Source: Ehretia macrophylla (lineage: Eukaryota > Streptophyta > Magnoliopsida > Boraginales > Ehretiaceae). From it: 64,000 nt of DNA. How positions within the stretch are numbered: position 1 is the first letter of the stretch; every line of letters begins with the position of its first letter. Below, in pieces: positions 51,869 through 64,000 of this stretch. The notes under the pieces were generated by a model, which ran no database searches, was not told the DNA's origin, and worked only from the letters and a program-made list of their open reading frames with translations. The stretch is taken from assembly GCA_037974665.1 (NCBI GenBank), contig CM075770.1:2740501-2804500 (forward strand), given 5' to 3'. Position numbers and translations under genes: made by a program.

Positions 51869-53134
51869 TGTTAGCCTAAAAGGCTTTTAAATCTTGGTTT
51901 TGATGATCACAAACCATAAATGTGCTTAATGAATTTGTTCAGTGTGCAAAAGCAAGGATAAATCAAGTTGGACTCCGACTTCAAGATTATCGAGCTAAAG
52001 AAGGAAGAAGAACGTCCATCAACTTAAGGAGAAAATTCAAAGAATGAAGACGGAGTTATGAGGATGGAGACGGAAGTCATAAGAGGTACCGGTTGGGATT
52101 TGACTGGGGTTTTTGGGGCTTGCAAATAGTATATGCTCAATAGTGATTCTCAAACAACGTTTTTGAAATGTGTGTTTTTGTACCTTACAAAATTTGTTCA
52201 AAAAAATCATTTAAAAAAAACCCAACCCTGACAGTCTTGGTTTCACCGGACGACCCCTCGGCGACCGGTCGACCGGTGGCCAGAGGGTCCTCCGCCAGAG
52301 ACCTGTCCACCGGACGAGAGTCTCTCGACCGGTTGACCGGCGAACAAGGGTCGTCCGCCCGAGACTTGTCCACCGGCCGTAGGTCTCTCGACCTGCGAAC
52401 AGGGGTCGACCGGTCGGGCAAAAAATGCTGATTCAAAATATAGCCGTTTGTGAACGTTGGGAGCATTTATTACACTATTTTTTCAACTCTATTAAGAGCT
52501 CCCAATTGCAAAATTTAAAACTATTGATTCAAAGTATTTACTCTTGAGTTCTTTCATAATCCTAATCTTTGAATCATTATTGAGCTATACTTGAGTAAGA
52601 AATTGTGAGCAATATTGTGAGAAAACATTCATTGTATTCATCTACCTTAAAAAGATGGCTTTTATTGTGATTCTCAAACACTTATCAAAAGAGAGACTTA
52701 AACACTTTGAAAGGAAGGATTTCCTTGTCAAAGGTGTTGAAGTGAAAGCTTTGTATTGAGAATATTTGTTTTTCTATTTTAAAGGTTGAACTACCATTGT
52801 AGTTGGTTTGTGGACTCACCAACATTTGAAGAACCACCATAGTGAAGATTGTTGAAATCCTAAGCGAGGAGCTTAAGTCATGGACTTAGGCGGGGGCCGA
52901 ATCACGCTAAAATCACGATTTGCAATCTCTTTCTCTCAACTCTCTCTTTGCATTATTTTCTGCACACAAAATATTTGATAAATTGTCTCACTCATATTTT
53001 ATATTGTTAGAGTGCAATTCTATCTATGATTGTTTTTGATTAATCATTGCTAGTATATTGACAAATCAAAAAAGTAGTACTATTGCCTATATAATTTAAT
53101 TCACCCCCCTTTTATATTTAATTAAGGGACAACA
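51869..53134 (+). repeat. 3' LTR of the Sirevirus element
   Basis: 1,266 bp, TGTTAG...GGGACAACA. The palindrome-rich GC patch (about 52244-52420) holds an extra tandem copy relative to the 5' LTR, which explains most of the length difference. Confidence 0.93.
52260..52420. repeat. CCGGTCGACCGG-type palindrome cluster
   Basis: Includes the perfect palindrome ACCGGTCGACCGGT near 52265 and repeated 'gacctgtccaccgg...tctctcgacc' units. Related clusters are at about 43776-43900 and about 49768-49880 in the same element. Confidence 0.85.
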
Positions 53135-53139
53135 AGACT

Positions 53140-54396
53140 AATGCAAAAACAGTTCGAAAAATAATTTCCTCTCTAAGGTTGCCATCTGATTGGACAGATG
53201 GCTAACGCACCTACTGATTAGGTTGCGAAAAAATGACTCAGGGTACTCTACCATGTAATTGGACAGAAAACGTTTTAACATGCCATGTTTTATGATAATT
53301 ATTTTATTTTCTCAAAAGGATGACATATACCCATTGATAGGAAGTTCTATCAAGATAACAATTTCCCTATTATCATTTCTAAAATTGGAAAAAGATATAC
53401 GAATTAATCTATCAAAGAAAGTCGACTATAATTAAGAAAATGTCAAATTAAGTCGGAAAAAAAAAAGAAGCAATTTTACTCGATGGAACGAATGAATGAG
53501 CCGTTAAAAAGGAGTAAATGAAATTAACCACAACATTTACAACATGGAGTTACCACAAAATCTACAACATAGGACTCGGTTACAAGAAAGCTGCATGAAG
53601 CAAAAGCATCTGGGTTGATGTTCATTTTAATCCCGAGGATCAAAATGGAAAGAAGTCAATAATAAGTTTCTAAGTCGCCAAGGGTACGTACTTAAGTTAG
53701 GTGAAACGACTCATCAATCATCTTAGTAAAAGTTTCGAGTTTTAAATAAATATCCTTTGTCAACTTCAAATTAATTTGGTTCATATATTAAAACATATCA
53801 CTATATTACGAGATTTTTATAAAGTATTAAGGCAAATCTAATCTAATCATTCTTTGCTATAAAGAAAAAACATTACAAGCCAATGTTTTTCCAGATCATA
53901 AAAAGTAATAGGCACGCCTTTGGAAAATCACAATTAAGTCACTAAAGTACTCAATGAATATTTTTTTTTTTTTCCTAAACTAAGACTTGAGCACCAAGGT
54001 AAGAAATTTCCTCGTTTATGAAAATAGCCATGCGTGCTTATAAGAGTTTCTTGCACAAAAAGATGAATATATATATGGCTCGTTAAGTCATAAATATTTA
54101 TGGCATGTCGATAGGCCCGAAGTTACGCCCAACGTTTTCTTGTGGATGTTTGAAACCACTGATCACCTCTTCTCTTGGGTTTCTCGGCTATGCTTTTTTT
54201 GGCAGCATAAAAGTAATTGTCACATCGACAAGTGCAAAAAACATCAGTTGAAACTTTGGCAGATATACAACTAAATTCAACCTAGTAGTTTGCAACCACA
54301 CTGAGACCACCCTTCTCTCTAAACACTCCCAATACTCTTAATTTACAAGCACTGCATAATTTCACTCACTTCAATCCATTTTCCTTAGCCAATATC
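53140..54396. other. Intergenic; possible 5' leader at the right end
   Basis: No gene. 54280-54396 is C/A/T-rich without ATG until 54397 and looks like a plant 5' UTR. Confidence 0.4.
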
Positions 54397-55073
54397 ATGG
54401 TTTGTCTCTCTCTCTCTTTCTCTTTTATTTATTTATTTTGATTCACTTGGTACAACTTTGTAGTGTCTTGATCCTATCATGGTGGTTTTAGATTAATTGT
54501 CATGTCTCTAAAATTCGTCTAAGGCAAATTTCAGGAATGCAATTGCCGGCAACTCGAATTTTTGCATCTATTCAGTCGCCAAGTCACTTTTTTCAACAAC
54601 AAAAAAAAAATCAATCGTTTCTCCGTAACTACTTAGTAATGACATATTTTTCATCATCTTTCTGTCGTTATTTGGCGACAAAAATAAATCCGGTTACTAA
54701 AATCTGTCACCCGCATCTATTTTTCTTTTTCTTGTAGGAACCACAGATCTTAGGAAGTTGATTTGAATTTTGGATATGTGACATAGATGTTATTCTCATG
54801 CGTTCATTGTAAGTGAATTTATTTTTAATGGTTATATATACTTATTTTGTTTTTGCAGTGTGTTATGGCATTGATGTTTCAGCCTTTAGCAAGAACAATG
54901 GCAGCACTGGTGATGCAGCCAGCGGCTACATTAACAACTTTATTGTATTGCAGTGATCTCCTCCCTCGGAATCTCAACTTGGATCGGCTGGTTCACAGCA
55001 GCGAAATAATATGGCTTTATCAAGGCAACTATGTTTTCCATTTTCTGGTCTACTTCTTGAGATGTTTTTGGTA
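54397..55073 (+). CDS. Doubtful small gene with start codon at the exon end
   Basis: ATG at 54397 is followed at once by a GT donor (ATG/gtttgtctctct), after a leader-like stretch. An acceptor at 54857-54858 (tttttgcag) opens a frame that stops at 55073, giving about 73 residues beginning MCVMALMFQPLARTMAALVM. It has a Met/Ala/Leu-rich start and no recognised domain. An alternative acceptor at about 54737 (cttgtag/GAACCAC) gives only a very short peptide. It could equally be chance. Confidence 0.2.
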
Positions 55074-55149
55074 GAGCATCCTCATGATCTCTCTTGGTTG
55101 TCCGACCACAATTTTGATATGGATTGTTGAGCTGTGAAAAAAACAACAC

Positions 55150-58100
55150 GATGCATGAAGTTCCCGTTATGCTGATCGTAAGAAGCGTCGGATCTAAGTT
55201 TGAGATTTATATTTCGTAACCTCACCTAACATTTTTGTTACTTTTCTCGTTTGCATCGATAAGAATGGAATAATTACAATTGTAGCTTTCTGTGGTCAAT
55301 AGTTAATAGAGTGACATTTGCAATAACATGTTTAGCAAAAACAAAACAACTTTTTTTAATTTTATTTTATTTAAGAAAAGTTTAAGCTATTAACATCACT
55401 TAAGATGTTATATACAAGATTTAATTTTGAGACATTTCTTATTTAAAGCGAAAAGCATACCACTAGATCTAGATCAAATGGCTAGTAAAAAGTAAATTTT
55501 TTTAAAAATCAACTTTTGCAACAACATGCATGCTTTTTCACTCTAAGTGCTCAATCTGTATGATGCAACTCTGTTCTATGATATAGCTAGCTATCGTTGA
55601 CTGTATTATATTCTGTGTATCATAGTCTTAATAACACTTTTATTTTTAACCATTGGGCATAAAATTGTGTCACTGACTCATTCGTCAGGTTAAAGTATGT
55701 TTAGATTTTATTATATATAATTTTTTATATTGTGGCACTAGTTTATATTATAATTAAGTAGTTTTTAAATTTTTTTATAGGTTAAATTTCAAGTTTTTTT
55801 AGTAGAATAAGTTTTTAATAGACCGATTTTTTATTATTAGTCACCAAGTTTTGAAATCTATATATATATATATACACCTTCCTCTCTTTTAAAGTCATGT
55901 CTCTAATATCATCAATATACATATATTTTTTGTCTTAGTATTTTCTCTTTTGTTTTTTTCTCAACATGTAAAAAGGTTCTACAAGCTAGTATATATTTCT
56001 GCTCCATGATTATAAAATCTCAATAACTGCATCATTATAAGTAAGATCTATATCTGAAACGTACGTATTCATCTCCCATCTCCTGATCTATTTATGAATC
56101 ACAATTTCATCGAAGATTGTATCCATGTATGTCTGACATTGAGTTGAAATATTAGTCAAGATCAAAACAGGATCAGGTTTCGACCCAACAAAAGAAACAA
56201 TATATCCAATTTTCTCATCACAAGAGATTATAATTAGCCCTGACAAAAAATAAAAAATAAAAAATTGATAATTAGCTATGGAATATAGGCCTTTTAGAAC
56301 AGAACCCTTAAAAATGTAAATGCAGGCTTTGGGCCGACGTTGCAGATTGGCTCTATAAATCAATTTGTATCACGACTACAACTTTATTTTTTGGGCCGAC
56401 GAGTCCAAAAAATGCTTCGGCCTTGCAGTGTGTATCTCTGGTTGGAACAAACACTGCATTAATTCATCAGATTTTATTATTTATTATTTTTTCAAGAGAG
56501 GCCTCAATATTATAATACCAATCAAAGGACATCACTAAAGAGAATTCATCTGAAAATTATATTAAACTCCTTTTACTGTATAGTTATATTAAATCACGTA
56601 CTTTTACTGTATCAGAATACACCATTAACTAGAAAAAGAAAAAAAAAAACAACTTTTGATCCCAAAAAAAAAAAATTATATTAAACCTCTTTTACTGTAT
56701 CAGAACACTTTCTAATCCCTTTATTATATGAGTGCACACCGTTAGGGTTATGACTACACCCTGTTAATATATATTAAGCTAGTGAACCTCTCCACAATCA
56801 CTGCCGAACCAACATATGGATAGAAGCAACTAGCTAGCAAGTGAAAAGGGTAAATAAATCAATTGACTTCGTCAGATTGCGTTGCCAAGTAAAGTTAGTG
56901 GTATACCACCTTTTAGAACGTGAATTGCATTATGGCATGGATTTTGCCATCAATCTTCCACTTTATTCCAAGTCGAAGCAATTATTGTGGTCTTGACCCA
57001 GAAAAAACGAAGTAATTATTGTGGTAATGAGTAATGTTTTTAGGTACAATTGGAGTAGTTAAAGGGCGAGGCGCCATTGGTCATACAAATGAATAGGGAT
57101 AGAAAAGGCATACCAATATACCTAAAAATTGAGTTAAATTATCAAAAAAATAAGTTATTGTAATTAGATTTTAACTTCAATTCACAATTTCAACCCTATT
57201 TCTGAATATAATTATATTGAAAAGATAATTTAATACACGAAATTTTCGTTCAAGTTTAAAAAAGGTTCGGCTCACGGGAACATATCATTAACAGCAGTGA
57301 AAATAATGACCAACAGTAATTACAACTTTAATTATAAATCTTTTGATGTAGCCATTAATACACCTTTTCTTTCACTAATATGGTACACTTTTTGTGGATC
57401 AGAAGGACGATTAAGATGCAGCACAGCTAATAATTGACAAATTAGCAACATCCATTGGAATTTTCTGCCCTTTTTCGGCTGACTTTTTTTATAACTTAAA
57501 TGTTTGTATTTTTTTTGAAAAAATAATTCGATTAATGAGATTTAGTATGACATCGATAAGCACACACAGCTGTGATTTAACAAGCACCACTTTTTTCCTG
57601 CGTCACAAGAGAGTTTTGACTCGTTTTCTTCAACAACAAGCGATAGGGCATAAACTAATATGCGTTGCTTCTTTGCGGGAAGTTTGTTTCTGAAACAAAC
57701 AACAAATAAACTTAATGTAAGACGCCTGCCATGATCACTATGACAATCTTTCAGTTGAAATTGTAAGCATCAATCGAATGCTACCTATCATGATAAGACA
57801 TAGTGTCACGAGTTGAGCGCATAGATCGTCTTTTAGCGTCCAATCATTCGAGGTGGAGACACACAGTATCGACAAGTCAAAATAAATTTGACGACAGTAA
57901 TCATTTTTATAATCATAAATATTACATGTTAGTAAACAACATTTATACATACGTTTTACGTGGTTTGAGGCTTCTCAACTAGGGACCCGTTAACCCAAAA
58001 AAAAAAAAAAAAACAGGCACCTGAGTATAAAGAAACTGCAATACGTGACAATAGTGTAAACTTAAAAGAGTGCATATTGTCAAAAAAGCAAATATTTTTT

Positions 58101-58338
58101 TTGCAGGATAATTTTAATTTGTCAAAATTGCGTATTCCAGGTAATAATACCATAGTAATTTGATAAATTCTAACGTATCAGAGGTTTTGCATATTGTAAC
58201 GTACCCCGTACACCTAGTAGAATATCAAATGATTGATTTTGATTTGTGTAACTGAAAAAAATGTTATTTTTATTATCAAATCTCAAGTCCGATGTTGGCT
58301 CTCTATATTTGACCATACTTTAAATATTCTTGTATAAT
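55150..58338. other. Long AT-rich intergenic region
   Basis: No gene, tRNA or element with clear ends is recognised. Simple repeats include (TA)n at about 55860-55873, A runs at about 56638 and 56664, and an A run at about 57995-58013. Confidence 0.5.
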
Positions 58339-58341
58339 TAA

Positions 58342-58655
58342 GGGTATCTCCAATGAGAGATACTATTTATAAAAATTTACTATTTTTGAAAATTTTTAGA
58401 GACTGAATTTCTAAATTTAGAGTTAAAATACAGGGGGTCCACATAATTTTAGAGATTTGAATTAAAATAGAGACTCAATTTACTTTTTTAGCTCTAAATT
58501 TAGAGATCCAAAAAGTAATTAGTCTCTATTTTGACTAAAATGTTGATAAAAATGATGAGGTCCATCTATTTTGGCTCTACATTTAGAGACCCGGATCTCT
58601 AAAATAACCAAAAATAATATTTTTTTGTAAATAGTCTCCACCATTAAAGATACCC
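58342..58655. mobile_element. Harbinger/Tourist-like MITE, TSD TAA
   Basis: 314 bp with terminal inverted repeats GGGTATCTCCAATGAGAG and, in reverse complement, GGGTATCTTTAATGGTGGAG. Similarity extends to 'atagtctc / aaatagt' inside. TAA at 58339-58341 and 58656-58658 is a 3-bp target duplication. The inside has repeated 'ctaaatttagag' strings and no coding capacity. Confidence 0.8.
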
Positions 58656-58658
58656 TAA

Positions 58659-60312
58659 CAACTAAGAACTAAGGCAACTACTAACGAACACCTGACCATT
58701 TTCTATGCTTAATTATCTCCATGAAACAAGGCACGTCTTGGATACTTTTTGTCATCTTTTTGTTTTTTGTTTTTTATTCAGATCTCTATGAGAGGATTAT
58801 AGTTTAGGTTTGTGTCAAAGTTTCAGACGAAAAGAAAATAGACTCGGACTTTTTCTTAATTAACATTTCTCAAATCAGTTAATTGGAAAGTAGATAATAT
58901 CTTTTGTCTAAATTTTCAAAGTGAACCTTCTTTTGTATTTATTTTTCTCATTTAAACCTGAATTAGGAATCAATAAATTTTAGATTTATTATTTTTGTCT
59001 TCTTATCAATATAGATTGAAGGATATCATTGAGCAATATTTGCCCATTTTTATGGCGTTACTATAACAAGCTATATGACATAAATACTTTCCCTTCATTT
59101 GAACGAAAAAAGAGAGAAGAAATAAGAATCCTAATTTTATTGGGGTTAATTGGTAAGTCTTGTATATGACTAACCTAAATTTAAATTTTAATATCTCTAG
59201 TTTGAAGTTGAAAAGCATTTTAAGAAGAGTTTTCGTCATAAAATAAAAAAAGTGCTATTTATAAATTAAGAAAAAGAAGTAGTATTAAAATTGTGAGAAA
59301 CATTTCAATTTGAACGTGTGACGCTCGTATAAGTGGGCCTATTCCATCTCTCTTAGCTGGACATCAGAAAGTGGAACTTTTCCCTAAAATTGTATACAAT
59401 GTGGAAGATAAACATAGTAATAATTTTTTGAAACCTAGTAATTATTAATTTTATGAAACCTTAAAATTAGAATACAGAGAAACACTAAACATTGAACAAC
59501 TCGACTCACAACTCAAGAGTTTGATGAATTAATTAGTTAACGATTTGTAATAACAGAAGATTTTGAATTTAAATCACGAATTTAATCTTAAAATTATATA
59601 TATATATATATAAAAGAAAAAAAAAAACATTTACGGTTTCTCTCCCGCGGTTTCCACTCCCACTCTCTCGTATCGTGGACCCACCGAGTTTGTACTCGAT
59701 AAGCCTATACACTTAACAATTTTCACATTCCCAAAATACCCTTCCCACTCCCGCCAAATCATCCCATAACGACCCAAACCGTTCAAGGTCATTTTCGTCA
59801 TAAATTTCTCAATTTCCTTACATGCATACAACGATACACGTAGAGAAGTCTAACGTTTAGCTGACATAGAAAATCTTTAGCCTTCACCTCTTCACAAGAT
59901 TCTTCACGTATTAAATTCATTAATATGTTTGCTCACAATTGTAACCTCTCGAGTGAATCGAACCATTTAGCTACTCTGCCACTTCATTTTATTCGAACCC
60001 GTTTTTTTATTTTCCTTCCTATATTTGCGGCTTTTACTTAGAAAATATGCTTTTTTTTTGTGGCCCTCTTTTGCATGAGCTTGTTTCAAGTTTCAAAGTC
60101 TTGAAACAAAGGTTTTTTTTTTTTCATTTTCTTTTTTCTTCTTGTCCTTCAATGTGGATTCTTTGTCGTTAAAGAATTTGCACTTGAAGAACCACCATCC
60201 TATAGCTCTATATAGCTTCTTAATATTACCTATTGTTTTAAAACTTTATCTTTTGGGTGATTTTTTTAAAGCTTTTTTTATATATAGAGACTCAACGTTG
60301 AAGATCATCATA
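58659..60312. other. Upstream region of the IST1-like gene
   Basis: No gene. (TA)n lies at about 59598-59613. T-rich leader-like sequence runs to the ATG at 60313. Confidence 0.5.
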
Positions 60313-63300
60313 ATGTTTAACGGATTGATGAAGACCAATAAGTTCTCCAGCAAAAGGTAAGAATCATTTTGAGATTTTCTTAATTACACAATGTATATTT
60401 ATTTTCTTTTCTTTTTATTGCATGATCTTTTTCGAAATAATACATTGGGACTGGAATAAAGCCGTCCGGGCATGCAAGGACCCGCCCAGGCAGCATAGCA
60501 GCAGGGCGTCCGCATTGTCTCTGAAATTTTTCTGCCCGGGCTTCTTATCGCAGAAGAATGTTCTGGAAGTTTTTCGCCCGTTTGTTAGTAATTTTGTTTT
60601 ATTGATTTTTTTTTTCCTTGGGGGGTTTTGTGGTGCAGCAAGTCACAGTTAAAGCTGACAAAGGCGAGAGTCGAAATGATAAAGAAGAAAAGAAATGCAA
60701 TGCAGAGGTACTTGAGGAATGATATTGCTGATCTACTGAGAAATGGTCTAGATGTCAATGCCTATGGCAGGGTAATTTTTTTTTCTTTTTTATTTCTCTG
60801 TTTCCATTTATTTGATCAGACTCTTGAATTTTTCTTTTCTTGTTTCCATTGATAAACAACTTCTTTATAGACCCTAAACAATTTACAAGCATTGTTATAT
60901 ATTACTTATTTGTCCTTCCCTATATAATAAGAGACTTGATATTCAGTATAGAAATTTTCATTTATTAATTGATATACGATTATGTTATAGACCTTAAACA
61001 AGTTCCGGTATTTACAGTATTTACGAGCATTATTATATATTACTCCTCCACTTTTTTCTATACAATAGAGTTTTTATCATATACATAAAAAAATTTGACA
61101 TTTAATACATAAAATTCTAACCACAGTTTCGGCCTCCATTGTAATAAAAAATAAAGAAAGAAAATTAAAAGGAACCAAAATTTTATATATTTTTTGGTCA
61201 ATTGTGAAACAGGCCGAAGGTCTTCTTGCTGAGATGAATCTGTCGAGTTGTTATGACTACCTTGAGCAATTCTGCGTGCAAGTCTCGAATAATTTGGCAG
61301 CCATGAATAGCCAAAGGTAAACGAATACTTGCTTTCGATATGATCTTGGTACATGGTAGATTTATATGCATAATTACATGTCTAATTGTGCAAGTTTTAT
61401 CAGCTATAGAAAGCAAAGGAATGTTTTCGTCAATTAAAGTTGAGAACAGACATGTAAGAGAGCATAGAACAGAAGGAAAATTTGGAGGATATAGGTTAGA
61501 TATTTTTCCCTTTGGTTGTAATACAAAATAATAGTCGATCCTATCTAGTGAGATGATGTTCGGTTTGGTTTGATAATAGTGTCCATAATCAAACTGCACG
61601 AACTAGGCTGAATACAGTGTTCATGCCTGCTATTAACAAAATCACTCAACATTTGTTTGAAAATTCTATATATGACAAGAAAAGAATGGTCATGCTATGA
61701 AATAAACCAAGATATATTTTGATTTAGATACCAATCGAGCCTCTAGACTTATTTTGCTGCTAAAAATGCCATCATTCCCTCTTTTAGCCTCTGTACTCTG
61801 CGTCATACTGTGCTATGTGCTGAAGGAATAATTCGTCGATTCTTTGATATTTTTTCATTTATAGGGAATGCCCTGAAGATTGCAAGGAAGCTGTAGCATC
61901 TCTTGTGTTTGCAGCAGCAAGAGTTGCTGATCTGCCTGAGCTGCGTGAGCTTAGAACCATATTGACAGAGAGATATGGAAATTCCCTGGAATGTTTTGTG
62001 AATCCAATGGTATGTACTTGTGGCTTTCTTCCAAGGATCATCCTCTCTCTCTCTCTCTCATTAGCGTGCGCTCTAACTATCTATCTATCTATCTATCTCT
62101 TCCTATCTCTACATTTTGCGCTTTTAGTTTGTTGAGAAGTTGAAGTCAACCCTTCCTACAAAGGATATGAAGCTTCAATTGATGCAAGATATAGCGACTG
62201 AAATAGGACTAACCTGGAATGCTTATGCCATGGAGCAGAAGTTGTATAATTCACCTGCCTTCCAACACGTAAGTCTCCTCTAGAACATAATTATGCAGAA
62301 CTTAATTAGTATGAGCCCCTCGATGTAGAGTGCATACTCTTATATTTGGAAGGCTGGGAACGAGGGTGCTTGCAGAAGTCTTCTCTTTTCTTTTCCATTT
62401 TCCTTGCGATGATCATCTGACTTGTTCACATGTTTATTGCGTGCTTAGGGAAAGCCTTTCAAGTAATTGACTCAATAGTAAATGCGTGACATGTTAGATA
62501 GCTTCTCATTATCATAATTAATCTTTTCTTTTTCCTTTCTCCGGGGGTGAGCAGGGAAGCTGTGGAGGGATAGGGATCAGAAGTGTTTTGTATGTATAGT
62601 AAACATACTGTTCCTGATCCTAATGACACTTTCTAGCAATATCTGGCTCTATTGCAGGACTTAGCTAAGAAAAGCGTTGATGATGAGTTTAGAACACATA
62701 AAAAGCCAGATAAAAGTATGCCCTATAAAGACGTACAAAGAGAGAAGACGGGCAGAGGAGGGCATGCTCCCGAGGAAGAATATGATGATCGGAAGTCTTA
62801 TCCGCCCCCCCAGTCAATTCCCCCTCCATATGACAAATCAAAAGTAGGCAAAACCAGACACCAGGATGAAAAGCTGGAACCTGCAGAACCGGATGGTTTT
62901 GTCGGAAGAAGTGATAAGCACCAACTAGATGCCTCAGTCTGTGAGTCTAACCCAAAACCAAGATCAGTTAGAAGGAACGTGAAACCTGCATCAGGTGGTG
63001 AGAGTAGAACTGATCAAAAAGATGCAGAACGGCGTAAAAAAGACCATCACAATCAGCCGGATGAGGAGGAAAGGAAGATGGACAAGCTTCTAGATCACTA
63101 CAGCCAGAAAAAGTCACCTAATGGCACTGGCAAATCAGAATCAGTTCTTAAGCCACCTCCTCAACAAGCTAAAGCTAGCACTTGGCGATTGCCAAAGTGG
63201 GGGAGCTGGGATGTTTCTTCAACAAGAGAAACACCTCGTCCGGTTGAACCAGCAAATCCACCACCTGAAACTAAAAAGGGACATGCTAGAGCCGCTTCCC

Positions 63301-63386
63301 TTGGTCCGACAGGACATGTGCATCCGAAGCTACCAGATTATGATGACTTCATAGCTCGACTTGCAGCTCTTAAAGGAGGAAACTGA
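60313..63386 (+). CDS. ISTL: IST1-like protein (ESCRT-associated, Vps4 regulator)
   Basis: Endosomal-sorting protein that binds Vps4/LIP5 and ESCRT-III on multivesicular bodies. Six exons: 60313-60356, 60639-60771, 61213-61316, 61865-62009, 62128-62268 and 62658-63386, all GT...AG and in frame, 431 residues. The IST1 domain fills about residues 1-190, with the basic first helix (KLTKARVEMIKKKRNAMQRY), ADLLRNGLD.NAYGRAE, a helical CPEDCKEAVASLVFAAARV segment and FVEKLKSTLPTKDMKLQLMQ. The rest is a charged, proline-rich tail ending HPKLPDYDDFIARLAALKGG, whose DDFIARLAALK resembles a MIM1 motif that binds MIT domains. The single long last exon for the tail is typical of plant ISTL genes. No defect is seen. 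Confidence 0.93.
62041..62098. repeat. Microsatellites (CT)n and (TATC)n in an IST1-like intron
   Basis: (CT)n at 62043-62059 and (CTAT)n/(TATC)n at about 62076-62098, inside intron 4. Confidence 0.9.
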
Positions 63387-64000
63387 ATACATTGTAAGTG
63401 CTGACAACAAATTAGGAGCAGAGCAGAACCATTATTTTTCTCAATTTCATTTTCCATTATTCCTCTTTATATTCTTCTCTTAGCTTTAGCGCATCATATT
63501 CTTTCTTTCTATGTTAGAAGTATCATCTTTTGAACTATTTCTTATAGATTTTTATTCATCTAATTGATAGAAATACAACTAACTAACAGATTATATGATT
63601 GTAAAACATCTGAAACTGCAGTCTGGCATAAAACGAGCATTTATTCATGTCATAATTAGTACTCTAGATAAAACTTTGACATCTTATCTTATAGATAAAT
63701 TCCTTAAGCACATTGCAATATGAAAATGGAGCTGGACAAAACTATAAATTACATCTAAAAATTTGCAGCGTAAGTCACACGCACCATTGGATTTGTTAGT
63801 GCCATCATAACAAGTGCGCGAAGCAAAACACTTCTTCTCATTTTTTATCTTGAAGTTATTCATCTCTAACATATCTTCTCATTTATGGGTAAGAGTTACA
63901 TCCTACGGTGCTGGATAGTGCGGCTCTTACTGGGGAGTGGGCCTCACTGGCAGATGGAAGAAACTTCTTTTTATTTACTAGGCCAGTGACTAAATATTCA
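63387..64000. other. 3' UTR and downstream region of the IST1-like gene
   Basis: No gene is seen. AT-rich with several possible polyadenylation-type AATAAA-like strings. The window ends here. Confidence 0.45.

Larger units (their letters stand above)
43423..53134 (+). mobile_element. Full-length inactivated Sirevirus-type Copia retrotransposon
   Basis: 9,712 bp flanked by AGACT at 43418-43422 and 53135-53139. Order: 5' LTR, primer site, gag, protease, integrase, reverse transcriptase, RNase H, an extra ORF, several polypurine tracts, 3' LTR. The gene order (integrase before RT) makes it Copia. The large size, large gag with coiled coil, extra 3' ORF and repeated polypurine tracts are marks of the Sirevirus (SIRE1/Maximus) lineage. 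Several stops and frameshifts make it non-autonomous. The two LTRs differ at many bases and by indels, so the insertion is not recent. Confidence 0.95.

Noticed and set aside
59631..59831. Minus-strand open frame upstream of the IST1-like gene
   Set aside because: No domain, and it lies in the probable promoter; likely chance.
59940..59990. GGTTCGATTC-like B-box on the minus strand
   Set aside because: No matching A-box spacing or cloverleaf; not a tRNA and too little for a SINE call.
60440..60560. GC-rich patch in intron 1 of the IST1-like gene
   Set aside because: No frame, repeat or element ends; an ordinary composition change cannot be excluded.
62652..62657. Start codon for a separate 244-codon gene
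   Set aside because: The frame is the last exon of the IST1-like gene; the acceptor at 62656-62657 lies right after it.

Overview
The window is nuclear DNA of a eudicot plant. The genes have short exons, AT-rich GT...AG introns and plant-specific proteins, and the spaces between them are full of plant retrotransposons, MITEs and SINE-like pieces. The species cannot be named from the sequence.

Layout from left to right. Positions 1-4574 (minus) hold the 5' two thirds of a kinesin-13 gene of the plant Kinesin-13B type, running off the left edge. 5664-9215 (plus) is an F-box/LRR-like gene broken by a 2.5-kb solo LTR with a perfect 5-bp target duplication and then by the LTR end of a truncated minus-strand Copia element (9216-11706). 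12480-15957 is a truncated, decayed Gypsy element. 18070-20084 (minus) is an intact two-exon mitochondrial basic amino acid carrier (BAC2-like). 20824-21764 is a LINE remnant. 23638-25436 (plus) is a small two-exon gene for a probably plastid-targeted acidic protein of unknown function. 26463-27930 (minus) is an intact four-exon TMA7 gene.

29570-43060 is a tandem duplication of an S-domain (G-type lectin) receptor kinase. The right copy (39152-42269) is intact, with seven exons and 778 codons. The left copy (30931-34975) is a pseudogene: a miniature LTR element (TRIM) sits in a kinase exon, and a GC-rich LTR-like segment replaces the activation-loop coding sequence. A second TRIM lies upstream of it. 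The right copy shows the matching empty or uninterrupted sites.

43423-53134 is a complete-length but inactivated Sirevirus-type Copia element. It has a 5-bp target duplication, long LTRs, a tRNA-Met-type primer site, repeated polypurine tracts and an extra 3' ORF. 53135-60312 is mostly intergenic, with one Harbinger/Tourist-like MITE and one doubtful small gene. 60313-63386 (plus) is an intact six-exon IST1-like (ESCRT-associated) gene.

The host genes do not form a pathway. They cover microtubule depolymerisation, mitochondrial arginine transport, translation, cell-surface signalling and endosomal sorting. Their order resembles two Arabidopsis neighbourhoods recalled from memory (At3g16030-At3g16060 and At1g79900-At1g79910). 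The most informative signals are the datable nested insertions in the duplicated receptor kinases, the precise insertions with target duplications, and the palindrome-rich LTRs.
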